From Pectobacterium betavasculorum (GTDB lineage: Bacteria; Pseudomonadota; Gammaproteobacteria; Enterobacterales; Enterobacteriaceae): DNA of 64,000 nt. A program made the translations under genes and the position numbers. Within the stretch, counting starts at the first letter, position 1, and every line of letters starts with the position of its first letter. The stretch spans positions 1 to 64,000 of the forward strand of contig NZ_JQHM01000006.1 in NCBI RefSeq assembly GCF_000749845.1, read 5' to 3'. This document shows positions 47,263 to 56,342 of the stretch, one piece after another. The notes beneath the pieces are model-generated. The model saw only the letters and a list, made by a program, of their open reading frames with translations, did not search any database and was not told the DNA's origin.

Positions 47263-48441
47263 ATGACAATCAATACTTCAGAAAATAGCGCGCAGCATCG
47301 CGTGCAGTTTCATGGTAAGGCTGGGGAATATTTTGCAATTTGGTTGGTGAATGCCTTATTAACGATCATCACTTTGGGTATTTATTCTGCCTGGGCTACA
47401 GTGCGCCGTCGCCGTTATTTCTACGGTAACACGGAAATTAATGGTGACCGTTTTGATTACCACGCACAGCCCATTCAGATCCTTAAAGGACGTTTGCTGG
47501 TGATCGGCGGTATTATTCTTTTTTATATCGTAATGATGATGTCGCAAACGCTGGGGACGATCCTCGCGCTGGCATTTGCGGCACTTATTCCGGTTATTGT
47601 GATCCGCAATTGGCGTTATAACGCCATTATGTCTAGCTACTGCGGTATCCGTTTTAATTATCATTGCCAGACGGGGCGCGCATATTGGGTATTACTGCTT
47701 TGCCCTATCCTGTTGTTGCTGGCTTTTTATATCGCTCTGGTTGTTGTCATCATGATCGGTATGCAGAGCAATAGTCCTATTCTGATGGGGTTCGTTGCGC
47801 TGGCGATTGCTATTCCAGGGTTTGCAGCGGTAAATGGCATCATGAAAATGATGCAGCTTGATCTTTATGTAAATAACCTGTTCTTCGGCAAAACGGCGTT
47901 TAAAGCGGAATTGACGAAAGCGGCATTTATAAAATTCGCCCTCATTAGCCTGCTGATTTTTGTTCCTTTCTTGATCGCGGCGCTGTCATTTATGAGTTCG
48001 TTCTTCTTCTCGCTGTTCCAAACAGTGGCGATAGAAGAAAGTGAAGAACTCGTACTGATGATGCTGCTGAGCTACTTTTTTAACATCGTCATGATGGTCG
48101 TCATCATGCTATTGGGCGTGCTGGTTTCCAGCAGCTACCTGGTGGTCGCACAGCGTAATTATCTGTTTAGCCAAATGTCGCTGAACGGTGGGGTGAAATT
48201 GCACTCTTCCATGCAAACGATGTCTTACATGGGGCTGCTGATAACCAATAGCCTGATCATCATTTTCTCTTTGGGTTGGGCAGCACCGGTGGCAGAGATT
48301 CGTCATGCACGCTATCTCGCGAATGCAACAGCGGTTGAAGGCGATCTGGCACTGCTTCACGTTCAGGCACACCAAGATACTGCAAACAGCGCACTGGCCG
48401 AAGAAGCGGTACAAGCTCTCGATTTGGGTGTCGGCCTGTAA
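47263..48441 (+). CDS. yjgN: DUF898 inner-membrane protein YjgN
   Basis: A 392-residue protein with about ten membrane segments and the DUF898 pattern (VQFHGKAGEYFAIWLVNALLTIITLGIYSAWATVRRRRYFYGNT, and later NSLIIIFSLGWAAPVAEIRHARYLANAT). The function is unknown. It is followed after 16 bases by an M48-type protease gene, so the two probably act together. Confidence 0.92.
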   Translation: MTINTSENSAQHRVQFHGKAGEYFAIWLVNALLTIITLGIYSAWATVRRRRYFYGNTEINGDRFDYHAQPIQILKGRLLVIGGIILFYIVMMMSQTLGTILALAFAALIPVIVIRNWRYNAIMSSYCGIRFNYHCQTGRAYWVLLLCPILLLLAFYIALVVVIMIGMQSNSPILMGFVALAIAIPGFAAVNGIMKMMQLDLYVNNLFFGKTAFKAELTKAAFIKFALISLLIFVPFLIAALSFMSSFFFSLFQTVAIEESEELVLMMLLSYFFNIVMMVVIMLLGVLVSSSYLVVAQRNYLFSQMSLNGGVKLHSSMQTMSYMGLLITNSLIIIFSLGWAAPVAEIRHARYLANATAVEGDLALLHVQAHQDTANSALAEEAVQALDLGVGL

Positions 48442-48457
48442 GTTATAAGGCAGGAAT

Positions 48458-49495
48458 ATGAATATTGAGGGGCATTATCAATACCCCGGATTGGCGGCCC
48501 GCGTGGCCGCTTCTCTTCAATTAACGGATAACGGTTCGACGATGGTGCTGAACACCGGGTCATCGAATATGACGTTTACGTTAGAGCAGGTCACGGTTTC
48601 CGATGCGCTGGGTTCTATTCCTCTGACATTAACGTTTCCTGACGGCGGCCGCTTTGTGCCTGCCGACGATCCCACTTTTCGCGCGTGGTATTCCGCACGG
48701 CGTCGACCGGGGCTTGTCCATCGCCTGGAACGCCATAAGCGTGGCGTCATTCTCACGCTATTCGCCACAATCTTGCTAGTCATAAACTACGTTTACGTCG
48801 TGCTGCCTTGGGCGAGTTCCGCGTTGGCGCTACGCATTCCTACTGCTATCGAACAGCAGTTGGGACAACATACGCTGAAGCTGTTACGACACAGTGATTT
48901 TAAGCCCTCCAAATTGCCGATTGAACGCCAACAGGCGATGCAAACGTTGTTTCAACAGGTTATGCCCGCTGACATGCGGGAAGATAAAACGCCGCTGCGT
49001 CTTGAGATCATGTCTGCGCCTATCGGGCCGAATGCCTTTATGCTGGCAGATGGCACTTTGATTATTAGCGACGATCTGGTGACGCTGGCGAAAAATGACA
49101 ACGAGCTGGCGGCGGTGATGCTGCATGAAATGGGGCATCATGCCTATCGCCACCCAATGCGCATGGTGGTGCGTTCATCACTGGTATCGCTGACGTTCAT
49201 GTGGATGACAGGAGATGTTAGTGGAATCGGAGATACCGTGTTGCAGTCTGCCGCCTTTATCAACGAGATGCAGTTTTCCCGTGATATGGAGAGGGAAGCC
49301 GACGCGTGGGCGATAGCAGAAATGCAGCAGCAGGGACGTTCACTTCAGTCAATGCAGGCAATGTATCAGGCTTTGATCGCTAAGGACCACAGCCAGGATG
49401 AAATTGATTCGCTGGATTTACCTGACTGGTTGAGTACGCACCCGGATATGGATGAGCGTCTCAAAACGATTGAAAGAGAGATGAATAAGCACTAA
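48458..49495 (+). CDS. M48-family membrane metalloprotease
   Basis: A 345-residue protein with an N-terminal soluble part (about 95 residues), one membrane helix (GVILTLFATILLVINYVYVVLPW) and a zinc-protease domain. The HEMGH motif is at residues 223-227, and the third ligand Glu is in DMEREADAWA. The family includes quality-control proteases such as HtpX and BepA. It is probably cotranscribed with yjgN; its substrate is unknown. Confidence 0.9.
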   Translation: MNIEGHYQYPGLAARVAASLQLTDNGSTMVLNTGSSNMTFTLEQVTVSDALGSIPLTLTFPDGGRFVPADDPTFRAWYSARRRPGLVHRLERHKRGVILTLFATILLVINYVYVVLPWASSALALRIPTAIEQQLGQHTLKLLRHSDFKPSKLPIERQQAMQTLFQQVMPADMREDKTPLRLEIMSAPIGPNAFMLADGTLIISDDLVTLAKNDNELAAVMLHEMGHHAYRHPMRMVVRSSLVSLTFMWMTGDVSGIGDTVLQSAAFINEMQFSRDMEREADAWAIAEMQQQGRSLQSMQAMYQALIAKDHSQDEIDSLDLPDWLSTHPDMDERLKTIEREMNKH

Positions 49496-49540
49496 TCCCT
49501 CGTTCTTGATTCTCAACCCCGAGCTACCCCTGCTTGTGTT

Positions 49541-49582
49541 GATCGTGTGCGGTATCACCGCGCACGATCCCGTTTTGCTGTT
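49541..49582 (+). terminator. Terminator after the yjgN-protease unit
   Basis: GATCGTGTGCGGT pairs with ACCGCGCACGATC (49541-49569) with one mismatch, followed by CGTTTTGCTGTTTTT. The rest of the 316-base gap to the hydrolase gene is AT-rich, without a gene. Confidence 0.85.
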
Positions 49583-49811
49583 TTTATAAACGCTAACGTC
49601 GAGAGTAAAGCACTCACCGCGTAGCCAGTCGATTAACAGGAATGAGTTAAATATCATTCTATTAAAAACTTCTTGTAGAATATTTCGCCATAAATAAAAA
49701 AAGCAGAGAATAATCCCTTTTTATTGTTAGTCCGCTTATGTTTATTGGGATTTTTCCTAATAGACATTAAACTCGCGGCTTCACGACTTCATGATTACCG
49801 AAGAGTTATTT

Positions 49812-50891
49812 ATGATTAATCGAATTCTATCAGGGGTGGTGGGCGCATTTCTGTTAATGATGTCACCCTTGACGCATGCGCAGGTCAATTTCCCGGTGCC
49901 CAAAGAAGGCGACTGGATTGCGCCAGAATTTACCTTCAACAGCGGCGAAAAATTAAAAGATCTGCGAATTCACTATTACACCATCGGTGATAAAACCAGG
50001 CCCGCTGTGTTATTGCTACATGGAACGAACCAACCGATTAAAGCACTGTTAGCAAATGGCTTTGGCGGAGAGCTTTTCGGGCCGGGGCAGGCGCTGGATA
50101 GCAGTAAATATTTTATTATCATGCCAGAGAGCATTGGTTCTGGAAAATCTTCCAAACCGTCAGACGGCTTACGCATGAAATTCCCACAGTACGATTATAA
50201 CGATATGGTTCAGGCACAATATCGCTTAATCAAAGAAGGGCTGGGCATTAATCACCTGAGCCTGGTGATGGGATATTCCATGGGTGGCATGCAAACCTGG
50301 CTTTGGGGTGAAAAATACCCAGATATGATGGATGCGCTGGTGCCAATGGCATCGCTGCCAAATGAGCTGTCTGGTCGTAACTGGATGATGCGCCGCATCT
50401 TGATCGAATCCATCAAGAACGATCCTATGTGGAATAACGGTGATTACACTCAGCAGCCGCCAACGCTAAAAACAGCCAACATTATGTTTAGCATTGCCAC
50501 CACGGGCGGCACGCTGGCGTATCAGAGCAAAGCGCCGACGCGTGCTCAGGCGGACAAGTTGGTAGAAGATCGCCTCGCTGCGCCTTCAACCAGCGATGCC
50601 AATGACTTTATTTATCTCTGGGGCTCGTCTGCAAATTATAACGCGGCACCGGATCTGAATAAAATTAAGGCTCCCATTCTGGTGATTAACTCCGCGGATG
50701 ATGAGCGAAATCCTGTTGAAACTGGCATTCTGGATGCTGAGCTTAAGAAAATTAAACAGGCGACATTGTTCCTTATTCCCGCCAGTAAAGATACCAGCGG
50801 GCATGGCACGATGATGTCGGCGAAGTTTTATAAAGATGAGCTGCAACGTTTCTTAGACAAAAATCAGTCTCAGAAGAAGAATAAAAAATAA
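49812..50891 (+). CDS. Secreted alpha/beta hydrolase, homoserine-acetyltransferase-like
   Basis: The ATG at 49812 (MINRILSGVV) with GAAGAG before it is preferred over 49791. The 359-residue protein has a signal peptide ending in LTHAQ (about residue 24), so it acts in the periplasm or outside. The fold is alpha/beta hydrolase: PAVLLLHGTNQP (oxyanion loop), nucleophile Ser156 in GYSMGGMQTWLW, ILVINSADDERNP (acid) and SGHGTMM (His). The sequence resembles homoserine O-acetyltransferases, but export makes a biosynthetic role unlikely; an esterase is more plausible. Confidence 0.85.
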   Translation: MINRILSGVVGAFLLMMSPLTHAQVNFPVPKEGDWIAPEFTFNSGEKLKDLRIHYYTIGDKTRPAVLLLHGTNQPIKALLANGFGGELFGPGQALDSSKYFIIMPESIGSGKSSKPSDGLRMKFPQYDYNDMVQAQYRLIKEGLGINHLSLVMGYSMGGMQTWLWGEKYPDMMDALVPMASLPNELSGRNWMMRRILIESIKNDPMWNNGDYTQQPPTLKTANIMFSIATTGGTLAYQSKAPTRAQADKLVEDRLAAPSTSDANDFIYLWGSSANYNAAPDLNKIKAPILVINSADDERNPVETGILDAELKKIKQATLFLIPASKDTSGHGTMMSAKFYKDELQRFLDKNQSQKKNKK

Positions 50892-50900
50892 ATTCTAATG

Positions 50901-50937
50901 ACCGCCAGAAAGCCAATTTTCTGGCGGTTATTATTTT
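50901..50937 (+). terminator. Terminator after the hydrolase gene
   Basis: ACCGCCAGAAA pairs with TTTCTGGCGGT (50901-50928), followed by TATTATTTTCTT. Confidence 0.85.
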
Positions 50938-51106
50938 CTTTATACGTTTCTTTATTTTATTACGATTTTATAACGGATTTATTTCAGGTCGTGGGGATTA
51001 ACACGTCTGAAAATTGAAATATAACGACTATTACGTAAATAACTGAACGGCTACGCTGTAAAACTGGCGCTCATCCTTTCTTATTTTCAGACCACAGGGA
51101 TAATTT

Positions 51107-52726
51107 ATGTTTCGTAAGATAAAGATCCGTACTGCACTCAGCATGATGGTGTTCTCGTTAGCGGCGTTACTGCTTTTTGTCGGCGTTTTAGGGCTGATTG
51201 CGGTTCAATCAGGGAATAAATCATTTGCTCGCGTCGATATGGAAGTACTACCGGGGTTGGTTGCGCTGAATGACAGCTCCGAACTGCTGTTGCGTGGTCG
51301 GTTGGATTTACGCCTGTACGAATCATTAATGGGGAAAGGCGATATCGAGGCGGCTAAAGTCGCTCTGGGACGTGCCAGAGGCAAGGTCGACGGTGCTAGC
51401 GAAAAATGGCAGGAGTACCTGAAATATCCGCAGTCGGAACAGGAAAAAGTGATTTCTTCGGACATGGCCGAAAAGCGCAACACGCTAATGCAGGACTTTA
51501 TCGATCCGGCATTTGCAGCGCTTAACGCAGGGAACCTGGATGAATATCGCCAGCGTGCCGGAAAATCGACGGTACTGTACGCCGCGTTTGATAAATCCTC
51601 TAAAGCGTTGGTGGCCTTCAAGCTGAAGAGTATTGATGAAGCCTACGCGGATTCAAATGGGCGTGTGGAACTGATGGAAACCATTCTGTACGTTGCGATC
51701 GCCTTCGCGTTGCTGTTGGCGGCGCTGGCCTGGTCTGCGATGACCAACATGATCGTGAAACCATTGAATCAGGCCATTTCTGTCTTTGACCGCATTGCTG
51801 AAGGTGATCTGCGGGCGCAGATTGATAGCAGCGGGAAAAATGAAATCGCCCATCTGTTTGCCGCGGTTCAACGTATGCGCGACGGGCTGGAAAACATGGT
51901 GCGTGTGGTGCGTAACGGAACCGATGCAATCAGCGTTGGGGTAGAAGAAATTGCATCCGGCAACATCGATCTTTCCAGCCGTACCGAGCAGCAGGCAGCC
52001 TCGTTGGATGAAACCGCTTCAAGCATGGAACAGATCATGTCGACGGTGAAAAATAACGAAGACAACACACGCAAGGCGAATCAACTGGCGCAGAAGGCCT
52101 CTGACTCCGCGTCTCGCGGCGGGAATGTTGTCTCCGAAGTGGTTGATACCATGCGTTCTATTAAGATGAGTTCTGCCAAGATCTCCGACATTGTTGGTGT
52201 GATCGACGGTATTGCTTTCCAGACCAACCTGCTGGCGCTGAACGCTGCGGTGGAATCTGCGCGCGCGGGTCAATACGGTAAAGGTTTTGCGGTGGTTGCC
52301 TCTGAAGTACGGATGCTGGCTGCGCGCAGTGCGACCGCAGCGAAAGAGATCGGCACGATGATTGATGCTTCTCTCAGCCGTATTGAAAAGGGAGCGGGTC
52401 TGGTTGAAGTGGCCGGTAACACCATGGACGAAGTATTGATGGATGTGAAGAAAGTCGTCGATATCATGGATGAAATCACTCTGGCTTCCAGCGAGCAGAG
52501 CCGAGGTATTTCGCAGATTAACATCGCGATTAATCAGATGGATGGCGTGACTCAGCAGAATGCGTCATTGGTAGCAGAAGTGGCGACCTCAGCGAATGCG
52601 CTTCAGGAACAGGTTATTAACCTGCAACAGTCTGTTTCCCGTTTCCAGATCGCAAGAGAAAACATGGAAATGGGCAACGTGTTGCCCGGTTTGCGTCAGA
52701 ATATTGCGCTGGCCGATGCCCGCTAA
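51107..52726 (+). CDS. Methyl-accepting chemotaxis protein
   Basis: A 539-residue chemoreceptor. Membrane helix 1 is at residues about 10-33, a four-helix-bundle periplasmic sensor at about 34-190, and helix 2 (ILYVAIAFALLLAALAWSAM) before a HAMP domain. The signalling tip IVGVIDGIAFQTNLLALNAAVESARAGQYGKGFAVVASEVR is intact, and methylation helices flank it. It has no C-terminal NWETF-type pentapeptide (it ends ALADAR), so it cannot tether CheR directly. The ligand is unknown. Confidence 0.95.
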   Translation: MFRKIKIRTALSMMVFSLAALLLFVGVLGLIAVQSGNKSFARVDMEVLPGLVALNDSSELLLRGRLDLRLYESLMGKGDIEAAKVALGRARGKVDGASEKWQEYLKYPQSEQEKVISSDMAEKRNTLMQDFIDPAFAALNAGNLDEYRQRAGKSTVLYAAFDKSSKALVAFKLKSIDEAYADSNGRVELMETILYVAIAFALLLAALAWSAMTNMIVKPLNQAISVFDRIAEGDLRAQIDSSGKNEIAHLFAAVQRMRDGLENMVRVVRNGTDAISVGVEEIASGNIDLSSRTEQQAASLDETASSMEQIMSTVKNNEDNTRKANQLAQKASDSASRGGNVVSEVVDTMRSIKMSSAKISDIVGVIDGIAFQTNLLALNAAVESARAGQYGKGFAVVASEVRMLAARSATAAKEIGTMIDASLSRIEKGAGLVEVAGNTMDEVLMDVKKVVDIMDEITLASSEQSRGISQINIAINQMDGVTQQNASLVAEVATSANALQEQVINLQQSVSRFQIARENMEMGNVLPGLRQNIALADAR

Positions 52727-52739
52727 TCGTTAAATGACC

Positions 52740-52784
52740 ACCGTCTGTTTTTGTTTGCCTGTATCAGGAAAGAAAACAGACGGT
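52740..52784 (+). terminator. Hairpin after the chemoreceptor gene
   Basis: ACCGTCTGTTTT (52740-52751) pairs perfectly with AAAACAGACGGT (52773-52784), starting 13 bases after the stop. It is a likely terminator although the T-run is in the stem. Confidence 0.65.
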
Positions 52785-52812
52785 TAATCCTCAAAACCAC
52801 AACATGATGCGA

Positions 52813-53087
52813 TATACCCGCCATACTTCAAGTTACATGTGTGTTGGCTGCGTTACTCGGCCCACTTATGTGGGCCTCGCCCCGTTGGGGCCGCTGCAAG
52901 CAGCGTTCAAATCTGCCTCTGGCAGACTTGTCACTCACCCGAATCACTTACCTGAGTAAGCTCATCGGGATGAAATGAGAGACATCCTGTCTCTCACCGA
53001 AGGCCAGCCGTTGGCTGGTCAAATTCGTTCCCGACGAATTTGTCCCCCGCTTGCCGCCTGCCTGAAACTCGAATTATTTAGGGTATA
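52813..53087. repeat. Enlarged ERIC element with hairpin-rich insertions
   Basis: The two ends and the core are ERIC (TATACCCGCCATACTTCAAG at the left, TCGAATTATTTAGGGTATAG at the right), but the element is 275 bases instead of 127. The extra sequence sits in two blocks (about 52855-52931 and 52971-53050). They consist of seven back-to-back perfect or near-perfect hairpins, for example GGCCCAC/GTGGGCC, GCCCC/GGGGC, TCTGCC/GGCAGA, GAGAGACA/TGTCTCTC and AAATTCGT/ACGAATTT. Confidence 0.85.
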
Positions 53088-53250
53088 GATATTCCAACGC
53101 GAGATCCTATCTGAACGCCACACTCTCCCGTTAGTTTTCTCCTCTGCCTTGTCAATTTGAGATAAGAACGAATAAGACAGTCCTCATTCCTAATATTTTT
53201 ATCTGATATGAAAATGTAACTAATTATTTGCATGTTTAGGTTTATTTGTT

Positions 53251-53437
53251 ATGACAAGGATTGTTCTATTCTATTTTTTATCATTAAAAATCAATTATAT
53301 AAAATATATCACATTAAGAAGCACCCTATTAATTCGTTCGATACTCTTCACGCTATCTTTACCTTTCTTTGCAGTCATAGCGAATGCCGCTACTTCAGCT
53401 GAGCTGCAACAGCTCGATCAGCGTCAGATACAAACAG
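53251..53437 (+). pseudogene. Truncated TpsB/HecB-type transporter start
   Basis: The frame from 53251 starts with a hydrophobic signal-peptide-like segment (ILFTLSLPFFAVIANA) followed by ATSAELQQLDQRQIQ, which resembles the mature start of ShlB/HecB-type two-partner-secretion transporters. About residue 62 the sequence switches to recombinase-like sequence in the same frame. The barrel is missing. Confidence 0.45.
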
Positions 53438-53960
53438 CGTTAGCAAGTTACGCGCTGCTGCTGCGGTTCGTGGTGTGGCGGTGGGAGCGGAACGGGTCGG
53501 AGGCGACACTGAAGGTGCAGACGCATCACCAGTACCGCTTTATCCTGTGGGCGGCAGACCTTGAGTTACCGAAGCTGGAAAAGCGGTTGCCGCGCACGAT
53601 ACTGAGCGTGGAGGACGTGGAGCAGGTACTGGCGTTGCCCGACCTCACTACCCTGCAAGGCATCGGGTATAGCGCAATGGGGAAGCTGCCACCTGTTCCG
53701 GCACGCGATGGCAACGCAAATGCTGGAGAACGGCGCGGACCTGCGGTGGATATAGGCGATGCTGGGCCATGCGAGCGTGGAGAGCACGCAAATCTACACG
53801 CAGGTCTCCATCAAAGCGTTATCCGCAGTCCATGCAAGCACGCATCCGGCAGAACAACAGGACAGTGACGAGACCGAGCTGCTGGCTGACCTGACGGTGG
53901 ATGAGGGTCAGCGGGAAGAAGGAGTTGACGGAACGGGAAAGGAAAAAAATACTAATAGAT
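53438..53960 (+). pseudogene. Decayed tyrosine recombinase (integrase)
   Basis: The first part reads LELPKLEKRLPRTILSVEDVEQVLALPDLTT, the linker region of XerC/D-like integrases. The central catalytic part is missing. In another frame the C-terminus continues as ATQMLENGADLRWI-stop-AMLGHASVESTQIYTQVS, with the active-site Tyr. A TAG replaces the usual Gln before AMLGHAS. Frameshift, deletion and nonsense mutation make it inactive. Confidence 0.75.
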
Positions 53961-53996
53961 AATAATAGATACTATCCTGAGTGGTTGGAGGCAATG

Positions 53997-54260
53997 ATGG
54001 CAACCAGTATCGCGTTAAGTCCTTACTTCGAGCAATTTATCCGTGAACAAATCGAAAGTGGCCGTTACAACAATGTCAGCGAGGTCATCCGTGCAGGGCT
54101 ACGGGCACTGGAGGAGCGAGAGCGGCAGGTCAAACTGGATGCGTTACGCACGGCGGTCGAGTTGGGCGTGAACAGTGGAAAAGGCAAGGATGCCGAAGTG
54201 GTGTTCGGGCGTCTGTCGCAGAAATACCGGCGCATGGCTGAAGGTGATAACGCGGAATGA
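53997..54260 (+). CDS. parD: ParD-family antitoxin
   Basis: The ATG at 53997 follows TGGAGG; another ATG lies directly before it. The 87-residue product has the ribbon-helix-helix start (SIALSPYFEQFIREQIESGRYNNVSEVIRAGLRALEERE) and a charged C-terminal tail that would wrap the ParE toxin. It normally neutralises ParE and represses its own operon. Its stop overlaps the parE start (ATGA). The antitoxin is intact while the toxin gene is broken. Confidence 0.9.
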   Translation: MATSIALSPYFEQFIREQIESGRYNNVSEVIRAGLRALEERERQVKLDALRTAVELGVNSGKGKDAEVVFGRLSQKYRRMAEGDNAE

Positions 54261-54568
54261 AACTGACCATATCGCCGCTGGCAGAGCAGGATATCGAAGC
54301 GATAGGCGACTATATCGCGTAAGATAACCCGGTACGCGCACTGAACTTTACCGAAGATCTGTACCGGCAATGTTGTGTAATAGGCGAGGATCCCTGGCTG
54401 TATCGTGAGCGCCCGGAGTTGGGGCACTCCATCAGAAGTTGTACCTATGGTCGTTATCTTATCCTGTACGGCACGACGGATGTGGAAGTGAGGATCGAGC
54501 GTGTCCTGCACGGTGCGCGTGATATAGACAGCCTGTTCTCAGGTTCGCTGAACGACACCAAACGTTAG
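54257..54568 (+). pseudogene. parE: ParE-family toxin with premature stop
   Basis: From ATG 54257 the product reads MKLTISPLAEQDIEAIGDYIA, then TAA at 54320-54322, then continues in frame as DNPVRALNFTEDLYRQC through to GHSIRSCTYGRYLILYGT and VEVRIERVLHGARDI. Without that single codon it is a complete 103-residue ParE/RelE-fold gyrase poison. A CAA to TAA change (Gln in the common YIAxDNP motif) is the simplest explanation. Some conserved positions, such as the usual Arg/Tyr near the end, remain. Confidence 0.88.
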
Positions 54569-54984
54569 CCGGTTGTCTGTGAGGCCTCAGGACGGCGCAG
54601 GGCAAGAGGCGTGCCATCCGTGGCGCCCCTCTTGCCTTGTTCGGGTCAGGCGCTCCGGCGGTAAATGTCGCCCGGCCAGCACTCACCGTAGTCACTCTCT
54701 GTCATTAACGTTGCTGGCCGTTCGTCATTCAACATAATGTGGCATTACGCGAAAGCCGCTGAACGCGGCCCACGCGTAACACACATTATATCGGCGCCGG
54801 GCAGGTTAAGGGCTCGCTGCGGTCTTCTTCCACATCAGCGTGCGGCTGGCTGCTGGGGTTGGGCTCTTGGTGCTGTGTGGCGCAGAGGTTCGCTGCGCTC
54901 ACCTCTGCTGTCAGCCTAAGCGTGCTTCCCTGGCTCCAATGGAGTGGCCGCCGTCCCTGACGCCGCTGCTATGATGTGGCGGTT
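54569..54984. other. Non-coding debris between parE remnant and CdiA fragments
   Basis: I see no intact gene. The stretch holds an inverted repeat GGCAAGAGG/CCTCTTGCC (54601-54636) and the long palindrome at 54734-54789. It is GC-rich with scattered stops. Confidence 0.5.
54734..54789. repeat. Long imperfect palindrome beside the recombinase remnant
   Basis: The left arm ATAATGTGGCATTACGCG (54734-54751) and the inverse of the right arm, ATAATGTGTGTTACGCG, match except for a few central bases. An inner GCCGC/GCGGC hairpin sits between them. It looks like a recombination site or element terminus. Confidence 0.6.
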
Positions 54985-55490
54985 GTAGGCGGCAAAGTCA
55001 CGGCGGGGCGGTAGCGTGTCGGGGGGATTACCCTTATGCGGGCGCGAAGTTGCAGAACAAAGGCCCGTTGACGGCTTCTATCGCTGCTGGGGTGGGTAGG
55101 GCGGTTGGTGCTGGAGGTGGTAAAGTTATAACTAATACACTTACACCCGTAATAACAAATCCGATTCACAGTGAAATTGGTGGGGCAATTGGTCATTCGT
55201 GATGAAGCCAACCAGCGTCAAGACGTCGCGCAGCTGAGTAACGATGTTGAACATGCAAACCAGACGCTCAGCCCGATTTTTGACAAAGAGAAAGAGCAGA
55301 AGCGCCTGCAACAAATGCAGGTGATTGCAGAAATCAGCAGTCAGGTGATAGATATTGCCGGTACGCAGGGGCGATCATTGCGACCAAAGCCGCGAAAGCG
55401 GAGGCAGACGCGAAGGCCGCGGGTCTCTCTGCTGCTTATCCTCGCAAAGTGTATATGTACAATGAGGATATTCTGGTTAATTGGCGATGA
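54985..55490 (+). pseudogene. CdiA/HecA-type exoprotein fragments
   Basis: Two pieces in different frames. The first encodes DYPYAGAKLQNKGPLTASIA, a glycine-rich part and [11 protein letters not shown] before a stop at about 55200. The second encodes [20 protein letters not shown], then [20 protein letters not shown] and [12 protein letters not shown], then shifts frame into [20 protein letters not shown]. These match the region just before the toxin tip of contact-dependent-inhibition/HecA proteins. The original open frame is destroyed by frameshifts and stops. Confidence 0.65.
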
Positions 55491-55496
55491 ACGCGT

Positions 55497-56147
55497 CTAT
55501 TTGACGACAGTACCATCGTTTAATATAAACATAAGATTCCCTTTCCAGAATTCAGCCAGGTAAATATTTTCTAATTCAATACCGTGTCGTGCGATTTCGG
55601 CAGAGAGCCATTCTTCATCTTTTTCTATTTCACACAAATCATTTTTCCTAGGTTTTCCATCTTTAATCACGATCACTGACGGCATTTCCATACCTTCACA
55701 AATGACGCTTAGTTGTCCGTTGGGTTCAATTTGTGCATAGTTTATCTTTTGGAAGGAGTTGATCCCCTGAGCATGGAGCTGTGAAGCAACGTTGATAATA
55801 TCTATTTTATTCTTCTTTTGCAGAATGTTTTCCATCAGGAATTGGCCTTTCTTAATGATAGGGATCGGGTCGCCAATACTGACAGAGCGAAAAAAATAAA
55901 TATTTTTGCTGATAGAGTTAAGAATAGAAATCAGGCTGACACCAATAAGTAGCACAATTATATATTGATAAAGTGGGATGCTGTCGCTATAAATAACACC
56001 GCCAATAATGCCACCCAATATGAAATTACCAATAAAATCGACGGGGGTCATTTGCGAGAGCTGTGTTTTACCCGAGAAATTTAGATGGATAATCACAATG
56101 GAAAAACCAATGATGAATTTTAATAACACATATCCGTAATATTCCAT
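55497..56147 (-). CDS. DUF421 (YetF-family) membrane protein
   Basis: A 216-residue protein with three membrane helices in the first 80 residues ([50 protein letters not shown]) and the typical [20 protein letters not shown] signature. A cytoplasmic DUF421 domain follows ([41 protein letters not shown]). The function is unknown; YetF-type proteins have been tied to spore or envelope processes. The sequence is AT-rich compared with the valS region, so it may belong to the acquired block. Confidence 0.85.
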   Translation of the reverse strand: MEYYGYVLLKFIIGFSIVIIHLNFSGKTQLSQMTPVDFIGNFILGGIIGGVIYSDSIPLYQYIIVLLIGVSLISILNSISKNIYFFRSVSIGDPIPIIKKGQFLMENILQKKNKIDIINVASQLHAQGINSFQKINYAQIEPNGQLSVICEGMEMPSVIVIKDGKPRKNDLCEIEKDEEWLSAEIARHGIELENIYLAEFWKGNLMFILNDGTVVK

Positions 56148-56292
56148 TTTCTTCTCCGTTGCTGCCCTAACTATTTTTCATCTTATTATGGTGTAACACA
56201 GGCGGTGTGATAGGCAACCGTCTATTGACTATAGCAACACTGCGCGGATTGGTGAGCACAATTCACTTGTTTGTCAGATATTGCGGGGGAAA

Positions 56293-56315
56293 AGCCCCAG
56301 CAAAGTGCCGGGGCT
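56293..56315 (-). terminator. Terminator after valS
   Basis: AGCCCC and GGGGCT enclose a GGCA/TGCT inner stem; on the minus strand TTTTCCCCC follows. It lies about 30 bases past the valS stop. Confidence 0.75.
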
Positions 56316-56342
56316 GAGATAAGGAATAAGCAAAAATAAAAA

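Noticed and set aside
52855-53050. A CRISPR or integron cassette array inside the large ERIC
   Set aside because: The hairpins differ from one another in sequence and have no constant repeat or spacer length.
53251-53868. A genuine 205-residue secreted protein from the single open frame
   Set aside because: The frame joins a TpsB-like start to recombinase sequence and then reads out of the recombinase frame, so it is a chance fusion.
54569-55170. Short frames between parE and the CdiA fragments
   Set aside because: No ribosome sites, no similarity, many stops; best read as debris.
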